Below, piece after piece: positions 55,025-63,738 of a stretch of DNA of 64,000 bases. Below the pieces are notes generated by a model that searched no databases, was not told where the DNA came from, and saw nothing but the letters and a program-made list of their open reading frames with translations. The DNA comes from Propionibacteriaceae bacterium (GTDB lineage Bacteria; Actinomycetota; Actinomycetes; Propionibacteriales; Propionibacteriaceae). A program made the translations under genes and the position numbers. The stretch spans positions 1 through 64,000 of the forward strand of contig JAUNKK010000003.1 in the NCBI GenBank assembly GCA_030532825.1, given 5' to 3'. The first letter of the stretch is position 1. Each line of letters begins with the position of its first letter.

Positions 55025-56025
55025 GCACCCGCTATCTGGGGCTAGAGCTGCGTAACCCCGTCGTCGCCTCGGCGGGGCCGCTCACACAGACCGTCGACGG
55101 CATCAAGGCCCTGGCCGACGCCGGGGTGGGCGCGGTCACGATGTTCTCGCTATTCGAGGAGCAGCTGTCACAGGATGCCGAGCGTCTAGTCGAGTTGGAG
55201 GAGAGCTTCGCCGACCTGTCCCCCGAAGCCTCCAGCTTCTTTCCAGAAGTCCCCCGAGCAGAGGCGGGTGCCGTCACCCAATACCTCAACCTGGTGTCGG
55301 CGGGGGCCGCGGCCATCGACGTGCCCCTCATCGCATCACTCAACGGAGCCTCCCATGGGGGCTGGACCCAGTCGGCACGGCTGCTCCAGGAGGCCGGGGC
55401 CGCGGCCATCGAACTCAACATCTACTACGTGCCCGGTGACCTCGCGCTGGACGGTCCCCAGGTGGAGCAGCGTCACGTTGACATCCTGACCGCCGTCAAA
55501 GAGACTGTCAGCATCCCCGTCACGGCGAAGCTGAGCCCGTACTTCTCGTCGGTGGGTGCGATGTGCAGGCGCCTCGACGCGGCCGGGGCCGATGGGCTGG
55601 TGCTGTTCAACCGTTTCCTGCAACCAGACATCGATCTGGAGCGCCTTGAGGTCGTCAGCGGGGTCACGCTCAGCTCTCCGCACGAGGCGCGCCTGCCTCG
55701 CACCTGGATCGCGGTGCTTCGGGACCAGGTCTCGGCCTCGTTGGCGGCGACCACTGGCGTTGAGCAGGCCGAGGACGTGGTCAAGTACATCCTGGCGGGC
55801 GCCGACGTCGTGTGTTCAACCTCTGCGTTGGTGCGTCATGGGGCGCGCCGGGCGACGAACCTCATCGAGGGCCTCGACACGTGGCTGGACAGCAAGCAGC
55901 TGAGCCTAAGCCAGGCCCGCGGGATGCTGGCCGTGCCCAAGCAAGCCGCAGCTGACGCCTATGAGCGCGCCGGCTATGTCGCGGCCCTGGAGAAGGCGAA
56001 GACGGTCTACGGGGCGTTGCACTGA
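55012..56025 (+). CDS. Dihydroorotate-dehydrogenase-like flavoprotein
   Basis: 337 aa FMN-binding TIM barrel of the PyrD superfamily (LELRNPVVASAGPLTQTVDG; AAIELNIYYVP with the FMN/substrate Asn; VTAKLSPYFSSVG; DGLVLFNRFLQPDI). It lacks a clear match to the catalytic Cys/Ser loop of true class 1 enzymes, and its context is PFOR, not pyrimidine genes. It overlaps the nifJ stop by 13 nt with AAGGAGGAAT before ATG 55012. I treat it as a PFOR-associated PyrD-like protein of unknown reaction. Confidence 0.82.
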   Translation: MADLSTRYLGLELRNPVVASAGPLTQTVDGIKALADAGVGAVTMFSLFEEQLSQDAERLVELEESFADLSPEASSFFPEVPRAEAGAVTQYLNLVSAGAAAIDVPLIASLNGASHGGWTQSARLLQEAGAAAIELNIYYVPGDLALDGPQVEQRHVDILTAVKETVSIPVTAKLSPYFSSVGAMCRRLDAAGADGLVLFNRFLQPDIDLERLEVVSGVTLSSPHEARLPRTWIAVLRDQVSASLAATTGVEQAEDVVKYILAGADVVCSTSALVRHGARRATNLIEGLDTWLDSKQLSLSQARGMLAVPKQAAADAYERAGYVAALEKAKTVYGALH

Positions 56026-56084
56026 CCCGGGAGGCGTGACTCCGGCGACTGTCTCGATGGCTTTTTGGCCGACTGGGAATATCT

Positions 56085-56113
56085 TTTACATGTAATCGGT
56101 TTACATGTAGCGT
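56085..56113 (+). promoter_or_regulatory. Promoter and twin TTACATGTA operator of the MarR/osmoprotectant operon
   Basis: TTACATGTAA (56086-56095, a perfect palindrome) and TTACATGTAG (56101-56110) are spaced 15 nt centre to centre. They overlap a promoter TTTACA (56085-56090)-N17-TAGCGT (56108-56113). The layout suggests MarR autorepression of the operon. Confidence 0.65.
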
Positions 56114-56120
56114 GGTAGAG

Positions 56121-56618
56121 GTGACCGACGCCGAGAAGGCTCAAGTTGAGCGGACGGCCCTGTTCGACGCCTTGGTCCATGCCGAGGTGGCGCTGTGGGG
56201 CTTCCTAGAGAACGCCCTCAACCAAGTTCCCGGATCGGCCACGCTCGGGCGCTATCTGGTCCTCAAGCAGATCAAGGCAGCGGACGGAACCATGCGCGTT
56301 CAGGACATCGCGCGCCGTCAGCACTCCACGGTGGGCGCGGCCTCCCGGCTCGTCGACCGGCTCGTTTCCGACGGTCTCGTGGAGCGCGAGCCCTACCCCG
56401 GGGACCGGCGCGCCGTGCGCCTCCGACTCACCCCGGAGGGCAACCGGCGGATGGAACGCGCCGCCGAGACCTTCGAAGACGCGCTCCGTGAGGTGCTATC
56501 GGACATTGACCCCGGCACCCTGCGCGCCCTGACCCAAAGCCTCGGATTCCTAGCTGCCGCGGCTGAACGGTGCCGACTCCCGGTGCCGACCGTCCCCAGT
56601 GCAGGAGGTGCACTGTGA
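56121..56618 (+). CDS. MarR-family transcriptional regulator
   Basis: 165 aa. Winged HTH in the middle (MRVQDIARRQHSTVGAASRLVDRLV, cited by its ends; wing EREPYPGDRRAVRLRLTPEG), with flanking dimerisation helices. GTG 56121 lies 7 nt after the TAGCGT -10 and lacks a Shine-Dalgarno (leaderless); a GTG at 56112 would fall inside that -10. It overlaps the ATPase gene start by 4 nt, so it heads the osmoprotectant operon and probably represses it through the twin TTACATGTA sites. The effector is unknown. Confidence 0.85.
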   Translation: MTDAEKAQVERTALFDALVHAEVALWGFLENALNQVPGSATLGRYLVLKQIKAADGTMRVQDIARRQHSTVGAASRLVDRLVSDGLVEREPYPGDRRAVRLRLTPEGNRRMERAAETFEDALREVLSDIDPGTLRALTQSLGFLAAAAERCRLPVPTVPSAGGAL

Positions 56619-57451
56619 TTACCTTTGACAACGTTTCCAAGATCTACCCCGATGGCACCGTCGCGGTTGATGGCGTGAGCCTGGAGGTGGCGGAGAACTC
56701 CACCACCGTGCTGCTCGGCACATCCGGCTCCGGCAAAACCACCATGATGCGCATGGTCAACCGCATGGTGAGTCCCACATCCGGTCAGGTGCTGGTGGCT
56801 GGCTCCGACGTGGCCGAGTCGCACCCCGTCAAGCTGCGCCGCTCCATCGGGTACGTGCTGCAAGACGGTGGTCTGTTCCCGCATCGCCGGGTCATCGACA
56901 ACATCACCACCGTCCCTATCCTCGACGGGGTACCGAAGGCCAAGGCGCAAGGAAACGCCCTAGAGCTGATGGACATAGTGGGGCTCGACCGCGACCTGGC
57001 CTCCCGGTTCCCAGCCCAGCTGTCGGGCGGGCAACGGCAGCGCGTGGGCGTGGCGCGGGCGCTGGCCAACGATTCCAAGATTCTGCTGATGGACGAGCCT
57101 TTCGGTGCGTTGGACCCGCTGGTGCGCGCTGACCTCCAGCAAGAGTTGCGGGCGCTGCAGCACCGGATCGGGGTGACGATTCTATTCGTCACCCACGACG
57201 TGGACGAGGCCTTCCTGCTGGGTGATCAGATCGTTGTGCTGCGGACCGGCGGCGTCATGGCGCAGGCCGGCACCCCCCAGGAGCTGTTGTCCAACCCCGC
57301 AGACGAGTTCGTAGCCGACTTCGTCGGGGCCAAGGCCTCACGCCGACAACTGCGCGCCACCGACGTGGACGGGGTCAGGCTGATACTGGACGAGGCCGGG
57401 AGGCCTCTCGGCACCCTTTCGTCCGATGAGGTAACGGAGGCGGCGTCGTGA
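56615..57451 (+). CDS. Osmoprotectant (glycine betaine/choline) ABC transporter ATP-binding protein
   Basis: 278 aa from GTG 56615 (GGAGG 6 nt upstream). Walker A GTSGSGKTT, Q-loop region VLQDGGLFPHRRVIDNI with Gln in LQDG, signature LSGGQRQR, Walker B ILLMDEPFGALDPLVR, and FVTHDVDEAFLLGD. This is the OpuCA/ProV subgroup. Unlike longer OpuCA proteins it has no tandem CBS domains at the C-terminus (it ends soon after the ABC domain), so ionic-strength gating would need to come from elsewhere. Confidence 0.9.
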   Translation: MITFDNVSKIYPDGTVAVDGVSLEVAENSTTVLLGTSGSGKTTMMRMVNRMVSPTSGQVLVAGSDVAESHPVKLRRSIGYVLQDGGLFPHRRVIDNITTVPILDGVPKAKAQGNALELMDIVGLDRDLASRFPAQLSGGQRQRVGVARALANDSKILLMDEPFGALDPLVRADLQQELRALQHRIGVTILFVTHDVDEAFLLGDQIVVLRTGGVMAQAGTPQELLSNPADEFVADFVGAKASRRQLRATDVDGVRLILDEAGRPLGTLSSDEVTEAAS

Positions 57452-58098
57452 AATGGCTGATGGAGAACTGGCAGGAGGTGGTGCAGTTGACTGCCGTTCA
57501 CCTAACCCTAGCCGTGGCGGCGATCGTGGCGGCGACCCTCGTCGCGGTTCCGCTCGGGCGACTGGCTAGTGAACAGCCGCGGTTGGGGGGTGGGCTGCTG
57601 ACCGCCTTGGCGTTGCTGTATGCGGTCCCATCCCTGCCGCTACTCGTGGTCATTCCGGTGATCATCGGTACTCCTATGCGTTCCCCCGTGAACATGGTCG
57701 TCGTTCTGACGATCTACGGCGTCTCGGTGCTGGTCGGCCACGCCGCGCAGGCGTTCCGCGCCGTGCCACGTGACGTACGCGAGGCCGCGCGGGCCATTGG
57801 CATGGGCGGCTGGCGTCGCTTCTGGGATGTCGAGCTACCCTTGGCGGTGCCTGTGTTGGTCGCCGGCGTGCGGGTGGTGGCCAGTTCCACCGTGTCCCTC
57901 GTCACCGTCGGGGCTGTCATCGGGGTGCAGTCCCTTGGCTCGTTGTTCACCGATGGGTTCCAGCGCAACCTGGTGGAGTTGGTGCTGGTCGGGGTCACCA
58001 TGACGGTGCTGTTGGCGCTGGCCGTCGATGGGCTGATCCTGCTGGTTGGCCGCGCCCTTACCCCGTGGAACCGGGTAAGTCAGGCGGTGTCAGCATGA
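57448..58098 (+). CDS. Osmoprotectant ABC transporter permease (OpuCB-like)
   Basis: 216 aa, about five or six membrane segments. The binding-protein-dependent permease EAA-like loop reads AARAIGMGGWRRFWDVELPLAVPVLVAG. GTG 57448 overlaps the ATPase stop by 4 nt. It pairs with the following permease to form the membrane channel. Confidence 0.9.
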   Translation: MKWLMENWQEVVQLTAVHLTLAVAAIVAATLVAVPLGRLASEQPRLGGGLLTALALLYAVPSLPLLVVIPVIIGTPMRSPVNMVVVLTIYGVSVLVGHAAQAFRAVPRDVREAARAIGMGGWRRFWDVELPLAVPVLVAGVRVVASSTVSLVTVGAVIGVQSLGSLFTDGFQRNLVELVLVGVTMTVLLALAVDGLILLVGRALTPWNRVSQAVSA

Positions 58099-58787
58099 AC
58101 TTGTTTGTTGAAGCGCTGCGCTGGATCGCCGCACCCGCGAACTGGACGGGGACGGGCGGCATCACCGCCCGGCTGCTGCAGCACTTAGCCGTGACCCTCG
58201 CGGTTGTAGGTGTGGCGGCGCTTCTGGCGATCCCGGTGGGGGTTGTCATCGGGCACGCCCGCAAGGGGCAAGCTCTTGTGCCGCTCATCGCTGGGGCGGC
58301 TCGGGCGCTGCCGACCCTGGGCCTGCTGACGCTTTTCGGGCTGGCTCTGGGGATCGGTCTCGTGGCGCCGTTTCTCGCCCTGCTGATCCTCGCGATCCCG
58401 CCCTTGCTTGCGGGGGCACATGCGGGGGTGGCGGCGACGAGTCCCGTAACGGTCGACGCGGCCCGCGCCATCGGTCTGTCCGAACCGCAGATCCTGTTTG
58501 GGGTGGAACTGCCTGTGGCAGCCCCGATAGTGCTGGAGGGGTTGCGCTCCACGATGCTTCAGGTCATCGCCACCGCGACCTTGGCCGCCTACACCGCTGA
58601 CTCGGGTCTCGGTCGTTTCCTGTTCACCGGGATTAAAGCCCGCGACTACCCCCAGATGCTCGGCGGGGCCTTGTTGGTGGTAGTCCTCGCCCTGGTGCTG
58701 GACCTATTGCTGTGGTGGCTGCAACGGGCTGTCACCCGAACCCTCGACCCAAGCCGAAAACCCGCGATAGCCAAGGAGTTCGCATGA
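58095..58787 (+). CDS. Osmoprotectant ABC transporter permease (OpuCD-like)
   Basis: 230 aa, polytopic. The EAA-like loop reads VDAARAIGLSEPQILFGVELPVAAPIVLEG (quoted ends), with RALPTLGLLTLFGLALGIG earlier as in OpuCB/CD proteins. ATG 58095 overlaps the previous stop by 4 nt. Together with the first permease it would form a heterodimeric channel. Confidence 0.9.
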   Translation: MNLFVEALRWIAAPANWTGTGGITARLLQHLAVTLAVVGVAALLAIPVGVVIGHARKGQALVPLIAGAARALPTLGLLTLFGLALGIGLVAPFLALLILAIPPLLAGAHAGVAATSPVTVDAARAIGLSEPQILFGVELPVAAPIVLEGLRSTMLQVIATATLAAYTADSGLGRFLFTGIKARDYPQMLGGALLVVVLALVLDLLLWWLQRAVTRTLDPSRKPAIAKEFA

Positions 58788-59686
58788 GAAACAAGTTCAG
58801 CCTGCGCGTCGCCGCGACGTTGTGCGCCACGACCTTGGTCCTGACGGCCTGCGGGTCCGCCGACAGCCTCTCCGGTACGAACGACGATTCGTCCAGGCTG
58901 GTGGTCGGCAGTCAGGACTACTACTCCAACGAAATCCTTGCCGAGCTCTACGCCCAGGCTCTAGAAAAGGAAGGCTTCGAGGTGCAGCGCGAGTATCGCA
59001 TCGGGCAGCGGGAGGTCTACATGCCCGAGATCCAGTCCGGGGCGATCGACGTCTTTCCCGAGTACACCGGAAACCTGCTGCAATACCTCGATGAAAACAC
59101 CTCGGCCCGCTCTGCCGACGACGTTTACACGGCCTTGTCGGCGGTTATGCCCGAGGGGCTGCGGGTGCTGGAGATGGCGCCCGCCACCGATCAGGACGCG
59201 TACGTGGTCACCAAGGATTACGCCGAGCGGAATTCGCTGACGACCATCGGGGACCTCGCGTCCGTGGGAGAAGTCACCATTGGCGGCAGTTCCGAGATCC
59301 AGACCCGGCCCTATGGCCCGGAGGGGCTCCAGACGCTCTATGGCGTCACCGCTCAGGTGAGCCCCATTGAAGACGGCGGCGGCGGTTTGACCGTCAAGGC
59401 GCTGCGCGATGGGTCGGTGCAACTGGCCGACATCTACACCGCCGATCCGGTGATGGCGGAGGGAGACCTCGTCGCCTTGGAGGATCCGAAAGGCATCTTC
59501 CTGGCCTCCCACGTGGCGCCGATCGTGTCCCAGAAGGTGGACGACAAGGCAGCTGAAGCCATCAACAAGGTCTCGCAGGCCCTAGAGCCGTCCGAACTCA
59601 TCGAGATGAACCGACGCTCGGTGAAGGACAAGGCTTCTGCGACGACAATCGCAGCCGAGTGGCTGAAGGCCGAGGGGCTCGCTTAG
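58784..59686 (+). CDS. Osmoprotectant-binding lipoprotein
   Basis: 300 aa. Lipoprotein signal peptide with lipobox LTAC and lipidated Cys23, then an OpuAC/ProX-type substrate-binding domain starting LVVGSQDYYSNEILAELYAQ and containing DVFPEYTGNLLQY. It would capture a quaternary amine such as choline, carnitine or glycine betaine outside the membrane. AAGGAG lies before ATG 58784, which overlaps the permease stop by 4 nt. Last gene of the five-gene operon; mntR converges on it after 34 bp. Confidence 0.9.
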   Translation: MRNKFSLRVAATLCATTLVLTACGSADSLSGTNDDSSRLVVGSQDYYSNEILAELYAQALEKEGFEVQREYRIGQREVYMPEIQSGAIDVFPEYTGNLLQYLDENTSARSADDVYTALSAVMPEGLRVLEMAPATDQDAYVVTKDYAERNSLTTIGDLASVGEVTIGGSSEIQTRPYGPEGLQTLYGVTAQVSPIEDGGGGLTVKALRDGSVQLADIYTADPVMAEGDLVALEDPKGIFLASHVAPIVSQKVDDKAAEAINKVSQALEPSELIEMNRRSVKDKASATTIAAEWLKAEGLA

Positions 59687-59720
59687 GGGCCAGCTTCACG
59701 TCGGTGCTCTGGAACCGTAG

Positions 59721-60395
59721 TTAGGCCGGCGCCACGTGGATGGCCTCCGCTATAGGGGTGCTGAGTTCGATCTCGGACTGCGCGTGTTCGACGGTCATGA
59801 GCCCCATTCCCGACAGCGGCGACAGCACCCGCAGCTGGGTACCGATCGAGATGCCGTGCCCCGTCAGGAAGCGGAGGATGTCGGGATTAACGTCGGAGAC
59901 GCGTGCCACGCGCACCTGAGTTCCCGGCGTCGCATGGGCGATGAGGGTAGCTCGGCGCTCGGCGAGTTTCGCGTCCCGTGGGATCGGGTCGCCGTGCGGA
60001 TCGGCGGCGGGGTGGCCGAGGGCGGCGTCCATGCGCTCAATCAGAGCATCGGAGGCGGCGTGTTCTAGCCGGTCGGCCTCGTCATGCACTTGGTCCCATG
60101 GCATGCCCAGGTGCTCGGCCAGATACGTTTCGATGATGCGGTGACGCCGAACGACCTCGCGCCCGATCTTCTCCCCGGCCTCGGTGAGCTCGATTCCGCC
60201 GTAGGGCTGGTAGGTGATCATGCCCTCCCGGGCTAGACGCTTCAGACCCGCCGAGACGGTGGACAGCGTCACCCCCAACGCGGCCGCGAGATCGGTGGTG
60301 TTCGGGCGGCGGCCGTCGTCGGGCCACTCGCAGGCCTTCCAGATCAGCGCCAGATAGTCTTCCGCAACCCGGGTCACTTCAGAGCCGGTTGCCAC
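59721..60395 (-). CDS. mntR: MntR-type manganese-responsive DtxR-family regulator
   Basis: 224 aa from GTG 60395, chosen because AAGGAG lies 6 nt upstream; an upstream start at 60443 has no such site. Winged HTH (NTTDLAAALGVTLSTVSAGLKRL, by its ends), metal domain (RRHRIIETYLAEHLGM; HDEADRLEHAAS) and C-terminal FeoA/SH3-like domain. The position of DtxR Cys102 is Asp108 here, a change toward manganese selectivity. It is divergent from a MntP-type exporter with a 272-bp gap containing two palindromes, consistent with direct Mn control. Confidence 0.87.
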   Translation of the reverse strand: MATGSEVTRVAEDYLALIWKACEWPDDGRRPNTTDLAAALGVTLSTVSAGLKRLAREGMITYQPYGGIELTEAGEKIGREVVRRHRIIETYLAEHLGMPWDQVHDEADRLEHAASDALIERMDAALGHPAADPHGDPIPRDAKLAERRATLIAHATPGTQVRVARVSDVNPDILRFLTGHGISIGTQLRVLSPLSGMGLMTVEHAQSEIELSTPIAEAIHVAPA

Positions 60396-60532
60396 CGTCG
60401 TCTCCTTACGTTTGCTGATGACGGCGGATGCCGTCACCGCCACAGTGCTCTATTCCAGCCCATATGTCCATCCTTCGTCCCACTTTCCGGGCGGGGGAGG
60501 GGCGTGTCAAATAACGGCGGTCTATGTCGCAA

Positions 60533-60554
60533 AAAGTGTGGTCAATCACACTTT
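60533..60554. promoter_or_regulatory. AAAGTGTG-N6-CACACTTT palindrome between mntR and mntP
   Basis: A perfect 8-bp inverted repeat: AAAGTGTG (60533-60540), GTCAAT, CACACTTT (60547-60554), in the divergent intergenic region. Candidate MntR operator. Confidence 0.55.
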
Positions 60555-60634
60555 GAATTGCGCGTAGACACACCGGGACTAGGGGGTCCACAGTGTGAAG
60601 GGACGCGCCGCGTCAACAATTCTGACTAGCGCGA

Positions 60635-60649
60635 ATTATTCTCAATAAT
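60635..60649 (+). promoter_or_regulatory. ATTATT-CTC-AATAAT palindrome upstream of mntP
   Basis: An AT-rich perfect 6-bp inverted repeat with a 3-nt centre, 19 nt before the mntP ATG, in otherwise GC-rich DNA. It could be a second metal-regulator site or overlap the -10. Confidence 0.45.
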
Positions 60650-60667
60650 AGCTCTGGAAGGCCCGAA

Positions 60668-61234
60668 ATGAGCTTGTTATCCCTGTGGATGATCGGATTT
60701 GGCGTGTCCGCCGACGCCTTTGCCGCTTCGCTCACTCGTGGCCTACGGATGGGCAGGTTCAATTACTGCCATGCCCTGCTGGTGGCGCTGACTTTCGCTG
60801 GATTCCAGGTCGTGATGCCCCTGGCTGGTTGGCTGCTGTCCAGCAGCTTTACCGGCGTCCTAGACCCCGTCGACCACTGGATCGCATTCGGCCTGCTGGT
60901 CGCCATCGGTGGCAAGATGGCTTGGGAGGCCTTTCAGGACGATGGCCAAGACGCCGACGTGCAGGGTGGCCTGAATCTGCGGCAACTCCTCATCCTAGGT
61001 ATCGCCACCAGCATTGACGCGGCCGCCGTCGGCGTCTCGTTCGCGATGCTGGATGTCTCGATCCTCCAGGCGATCCTCTGCATTGGCCTCATCACGCTGG
61101 TCACATCCTTCGCAGCCGTGGGAATTGGGCATTGGGTGGGGGTCCGGTTCCGTCGGCCCGCCGAGTTCCTCGGCGGCATGGTGCTTATCATCATTGGGGT
61201 GCGCATTCTTCTGGAAGGCCACGGCCTACTCTAG
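60668..61234 (+). CDS. mntP: MntP-type manganese efflux pump
   Basis: 188 aa with six membrane segments in two repeats of three. The MntP/YebN acidic motifs are present: GVSADAFAASLTRGL in repeat 1 and GIATSIDAAAVGVSFAML in repeat 2, whose membrane-embedded Asp residues are needed for Mn2+ export. AATAGCTCTGGAAGGCCCGAA precedes ATG 60668, giving GGAAGG as ribosome site. The divergent mntR supports a manganese-export role. I did not find a yybP-ykoY riboswitch in the leader. Confidence 0.92.
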   Translation: MSLLSLWMIGFGVSADAFAASLTRGLRMGRFNYCHALLVALTFAGFQVVMPLAGWLLSSSFTGVLDPVDHWIAFGLLVAIGGKMAWEAFQDDGQDADVQGGLNLRQLLILGIATSIDAAAVGVSFAMLDVSILQAILCIGLITLVTSFAAVGIGHWVGVRFRRPAEFLGGMVLIIIGVRILLEGHGLL

Positions 61235-61259
61235 GCCCGGCTCTGCGCGGCAACTGGGC

Positions 61260-62606
61260 TTACACAAGCCGGGTGCCGTGCTCCAGATATGTGGACATCT
61301 CTGCCTCTGGGACCATGGAGCCGCCCGTTGCCCAGACCAGGTGCGTCGCGTTGGCCAGCCTGGCGGTGGTGAGCCCGGCGCGGTGCTGGTAGGCGTCATC
61401 GGCCAGCACCCGCAGCGGGCCAGGGAATCCTGCGGCAGCGGACGGCTCAACGCGGAGTTCCTCGGCCCGATCCAGCAGCGCTAGGTGGCTAAAAAGGGTG
61501 TCGTCGGTGACGGTGTAATACTCATCGATGGCTTTCTCCATGGCCCGCCCCACGAAGCCCGACGCGCGGCCCACCGCGAGACCGTCGGCCGCCGTAGCGT
61601 TGTCGATTCCGAAGTCCTGTACCGCGATGTGGTCGTGTAAGCCCGTGTAGACGCCCAGGAATAGGCAGGGCGAATGCGTGGGCTCCGCGAAGACCGGGTG
61701 GCAGGCGTCGCCGAAGATCGTCTTCAACCCGAACGCGACCCCGCCGGGTCCGCCTCCCACTCCGCATGGCAAATACACCAACAGCGGGTGGTCCCGGTCC
61801 ACCGCCACGTCGAGGGCCCGCAACTGCCCGGCCAGCCGCCGAGCCGCGACAGCGTAGCCTAGGAACAGCGTCCTTGAGTTCTCGTCGTCCACGAAGTACA
61901 TCGCTGGGTCCTTCTCTGCCGCCTGGCGGCCTTCGGCCACGGCGACGGAATAGTCCGAGGCGTACTCTCTCACCTCGACGCCATGACGGCGAAGCAGGTT
62001 CTTCTTCCAGATCCGTGCGTCAGCGGACATGTGTACGGTGACGCGGAAGCCGAGTTGGGCGGCCATGATTCCGATGGACAACCCCAGGTTTCCGGTAGAG
62101 CCAACCGCTATCGCGTGCCTCCCGAACAATTCCCGGGCCGCGGGCGAGTCGAGCTTCCGGTAGTCATCACCCAGTGAGAGGAAGCCCGCATCAAGGGCGA
62201 CCCGCTCGGCGTGGTGGAGGACCTCGTAGATGCCGCCCCTGGCCTTGATCGAGCCAGAGACCGGCAGCTCGGCATCCATCTTGATCCACAGCCGCCCCGG
62301 GATTTGGGTGTCGGCGCGCTCCTCCAAGGCGGCCTGCATCCCGGGAATGGCGTACAGGGGCGATTCGATGATTCCGCCCATCCGGCGCGTCGTGGGGAAG
62401 ACCTGCGCCAGGTACGGGGCGAAGCGTCGGAGCCGAGCGGCGGCGTCGTCGATGTCAGAGACGCTTAGCCCTACCGGCGCCAGGGCAGCTTCACCGGCCA
62501 GCACCCCGGGATTGAACCACGATGTTTCCCGGCAGGCGATGAGATCGGCGAGCAGGGGCAGGGCGGCCGTCCAGGCGGACAACTCCTTTCCGGCGATGAT
62601 ACTCAT
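61260..62606 (-). CDS. dsdA: D-serine ammonia-lyase (D-serine dehydratase)
   Basis: 448 aa PLP enzyme, the DsdA length (E. coli 442); converts D-serine to pyruvate and ammonia. PLP lysine Lys121 in [16 protein letters not shown], phosphate-binding [11 protein letters not shown], and [18 protein letters not shown]-terminal ETSWFNPG and [21 protein letters not shown] are DsdA-specific. GGAAAGGAGTT lies before ATG 62606. No dsdC or dsdX neighbour. It may detoxify or use host- or peptidoglycan-derived D-serine. Confidence 0.93.
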   Translation of the reverse strand: MSIIAGKELSAWTAALPLLADLIACRETSWFNPGVLAGEAALAPVGLSVSDIDDAAARLRRFAPYLAQVFPTTRRMGGIIESPLYAIPGMQAALEERADTQIPGRLWIKMDAELPVSGSIKARGGIYEVLHHAERVALDAGFLSLGDDYRKLDSPAARELFGRHAIAVGSTGNLGLSIGIMAAQLGFRVTVHMSADARIWKKNLLRRHGVEVREYASDYSVAVAEGRQAAEKDPAMYFVDDENSRTLFLGYAVAARRLAGQLRALDVAVDRDHPLLVYLPCGVGGGPGGVAFGLKTIFGDACHPVFAEPTHSPCLFLGVYTGLHDHIAVQDFGIDNATAADGLAVGRASGFVGRAMEKAIDEYYTVTDDTLFSHLALLDRAEELRVEPSAAAGFPGPLRVLADDAYQHRAGLTTARLANATHLVWATGGSMVPEAEMSTYLEHGTRLV

Positions 62607-62661
62607 GTCGGCTCCTTAGGCGGCTGACCCCAGCGTAGCTGCGGTGTGGGGCGCCGGGCTC

Positions 62662-63738
62662 TCAGGCCCGTGGGCGGACGGTGGGACGGCGGCCTCCCAT
62701 GCCCAGCAACCACATGAGATACAGGCCGCCCAGGGCCGAACTAACCAAGCCCACGGGGATCTGGAACGGACTCAGCAGCCGACCCGCGGTGAAGTCAGCG
62801 AGGAGCAGCAGGGTCGCCCCCACGGTGAACGATGGCAGGAGGCTGATCCCCGCGGAGCGCGAGAGCCGACTCGCTAGCTGCGGAGCTGCCAGGGCCAGAA
62901 AACCGATCGGGCCGGCGGCAGCCACGCACACGGCCGCCAGCACCACCCCGTAGCCGATCATCACGGCCCGCGTCCGCTGGACGCGTAAGCCCAGGCCGGC
63001 GGCCGCGTCATCGCCCATCTCAAGGATCCGTCCCGGCCCGGCTACCCACAACCCTACCGGCAGCAGCAGGGCGGCCGTGATCAGTAGGGGGGTGACGATT
63101 CCCCAGGTGATGCCGTTGAGGCTACCGTGCTGCCAGGTCTTTGCCGCTTCGGCTGCCTCAAGGCTGGCCGCGGCCAGCAGGTAGTCGTTGAGCGAGGCCA
63201 ACAGCTGCCCAAGCGCAATGCCAGCCAGCACCAGGGGATCTCCGCCGATTCCGCGCCGGAGCGTTAGCCCGATGACCACTGCGGCGGTGACTGCCCCGCC
63301 TAAGATCGCGCCTGCGCCCGTGGCGAGGGTGCTCGTGGTGGAAAACACTAAGATGGCCAGCAGCCCACCGGTCGTGGCGCCCCGCGTGAAGCCTACGATG
63401 TCGGGGCTGCCGAGCGGATTGCGGGAGACGCTTTGGAACAGTGCCCCGGACAGGCCCAACATGCCGCCGATGACCAGCGCCCCCGTCACCCGGGGCAGCC
63501 GCTGCTGCAGGACGATGAAGGGGGCGAGGTCTTCGCCCCCATTCCGGAACACCGCCAGCAGTTCCTCAAGGGAAACCGGATAAGCCCCGGTGGTGAGGGA
63601 TGCCACCGTTCCTGCCAGGATGACCACCAGGGAAATTCCGACGACGACCAGGGAACGCCGGTGTAGCAGCAGGCTGCGGCGAGTGCCGAACCGGACGTGG
63701 CCTGTCGGAGCACCCAGCATCGGGCCCGGGCGGTTCAT
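62662..63738 (-). CDS. FecCD-family iron-siderophore ABC permease (second subunit)
   Basis: 358 aa with about 9-10 membrane segments. Family blocks QQRLPRVTGALVIGGMLGLSGALFQ (by its ends), RNPLGSPDIVGFTRGATTGG, LAGIALGQLL and GPIGFLALAAPQLASRLS, plus FQIPVGLVSSALGGLYLMWLL at the C-terminus. It resembles FepG/ViuG-type subunits. It overlaps the upstream permease gene by 4 nt, so the two form a heterodimeric siderophore importer. The ATPase is not seen downstream, so it may lie outside the window. Confidence 0.92.
   Translation of the reverse strand: MNRPGPMLGAPTGHVRFGTRRSLLLHRRSLVVVGISLVVILAGTVASLTTGAYPVSLEELLAVFRNGGEDLAPFIVLQQRLPRVTGALVIGGMLGLSGALFQSVSRNPLGSPDIVGFTRGATTGGLLAILVFSTTSTLATGAGAILGGAVTAAVVIGLTLRRGIGGDPLVLAGIALGQLLASLNDYLLAAASLEAAEAAKTWQHGSLNGITWGIVTPLLITAALLLPVGLWVAGPGRILEMGDDAAAGLGLRVQRTRAVMIGYGVVLAAVCVAAAGPIGFLALAAPQLASRLSRSAGISLLPSFTVGATLLLLADFTAGRLLSPFQIPVGLVSSALGGLYLMWLLGMGGRRPTVRPRA

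Noticed and set aside
55012..56025. Calling the PyrD-like gene a pyrimidine-pathway pyrD
   Set aside because: It overlaps nifJ, has no pyrimidine neighbours, and the catalytic loop of true class 1 enzymes is not clear. Kept as a PyrD-like flavoprotein.
60555..60667. A yybP-ykoY manganese riboswitch before mntP
   Set aside because: The conserved loops are not visible, and the region is better explained by protein-binding palindromes.
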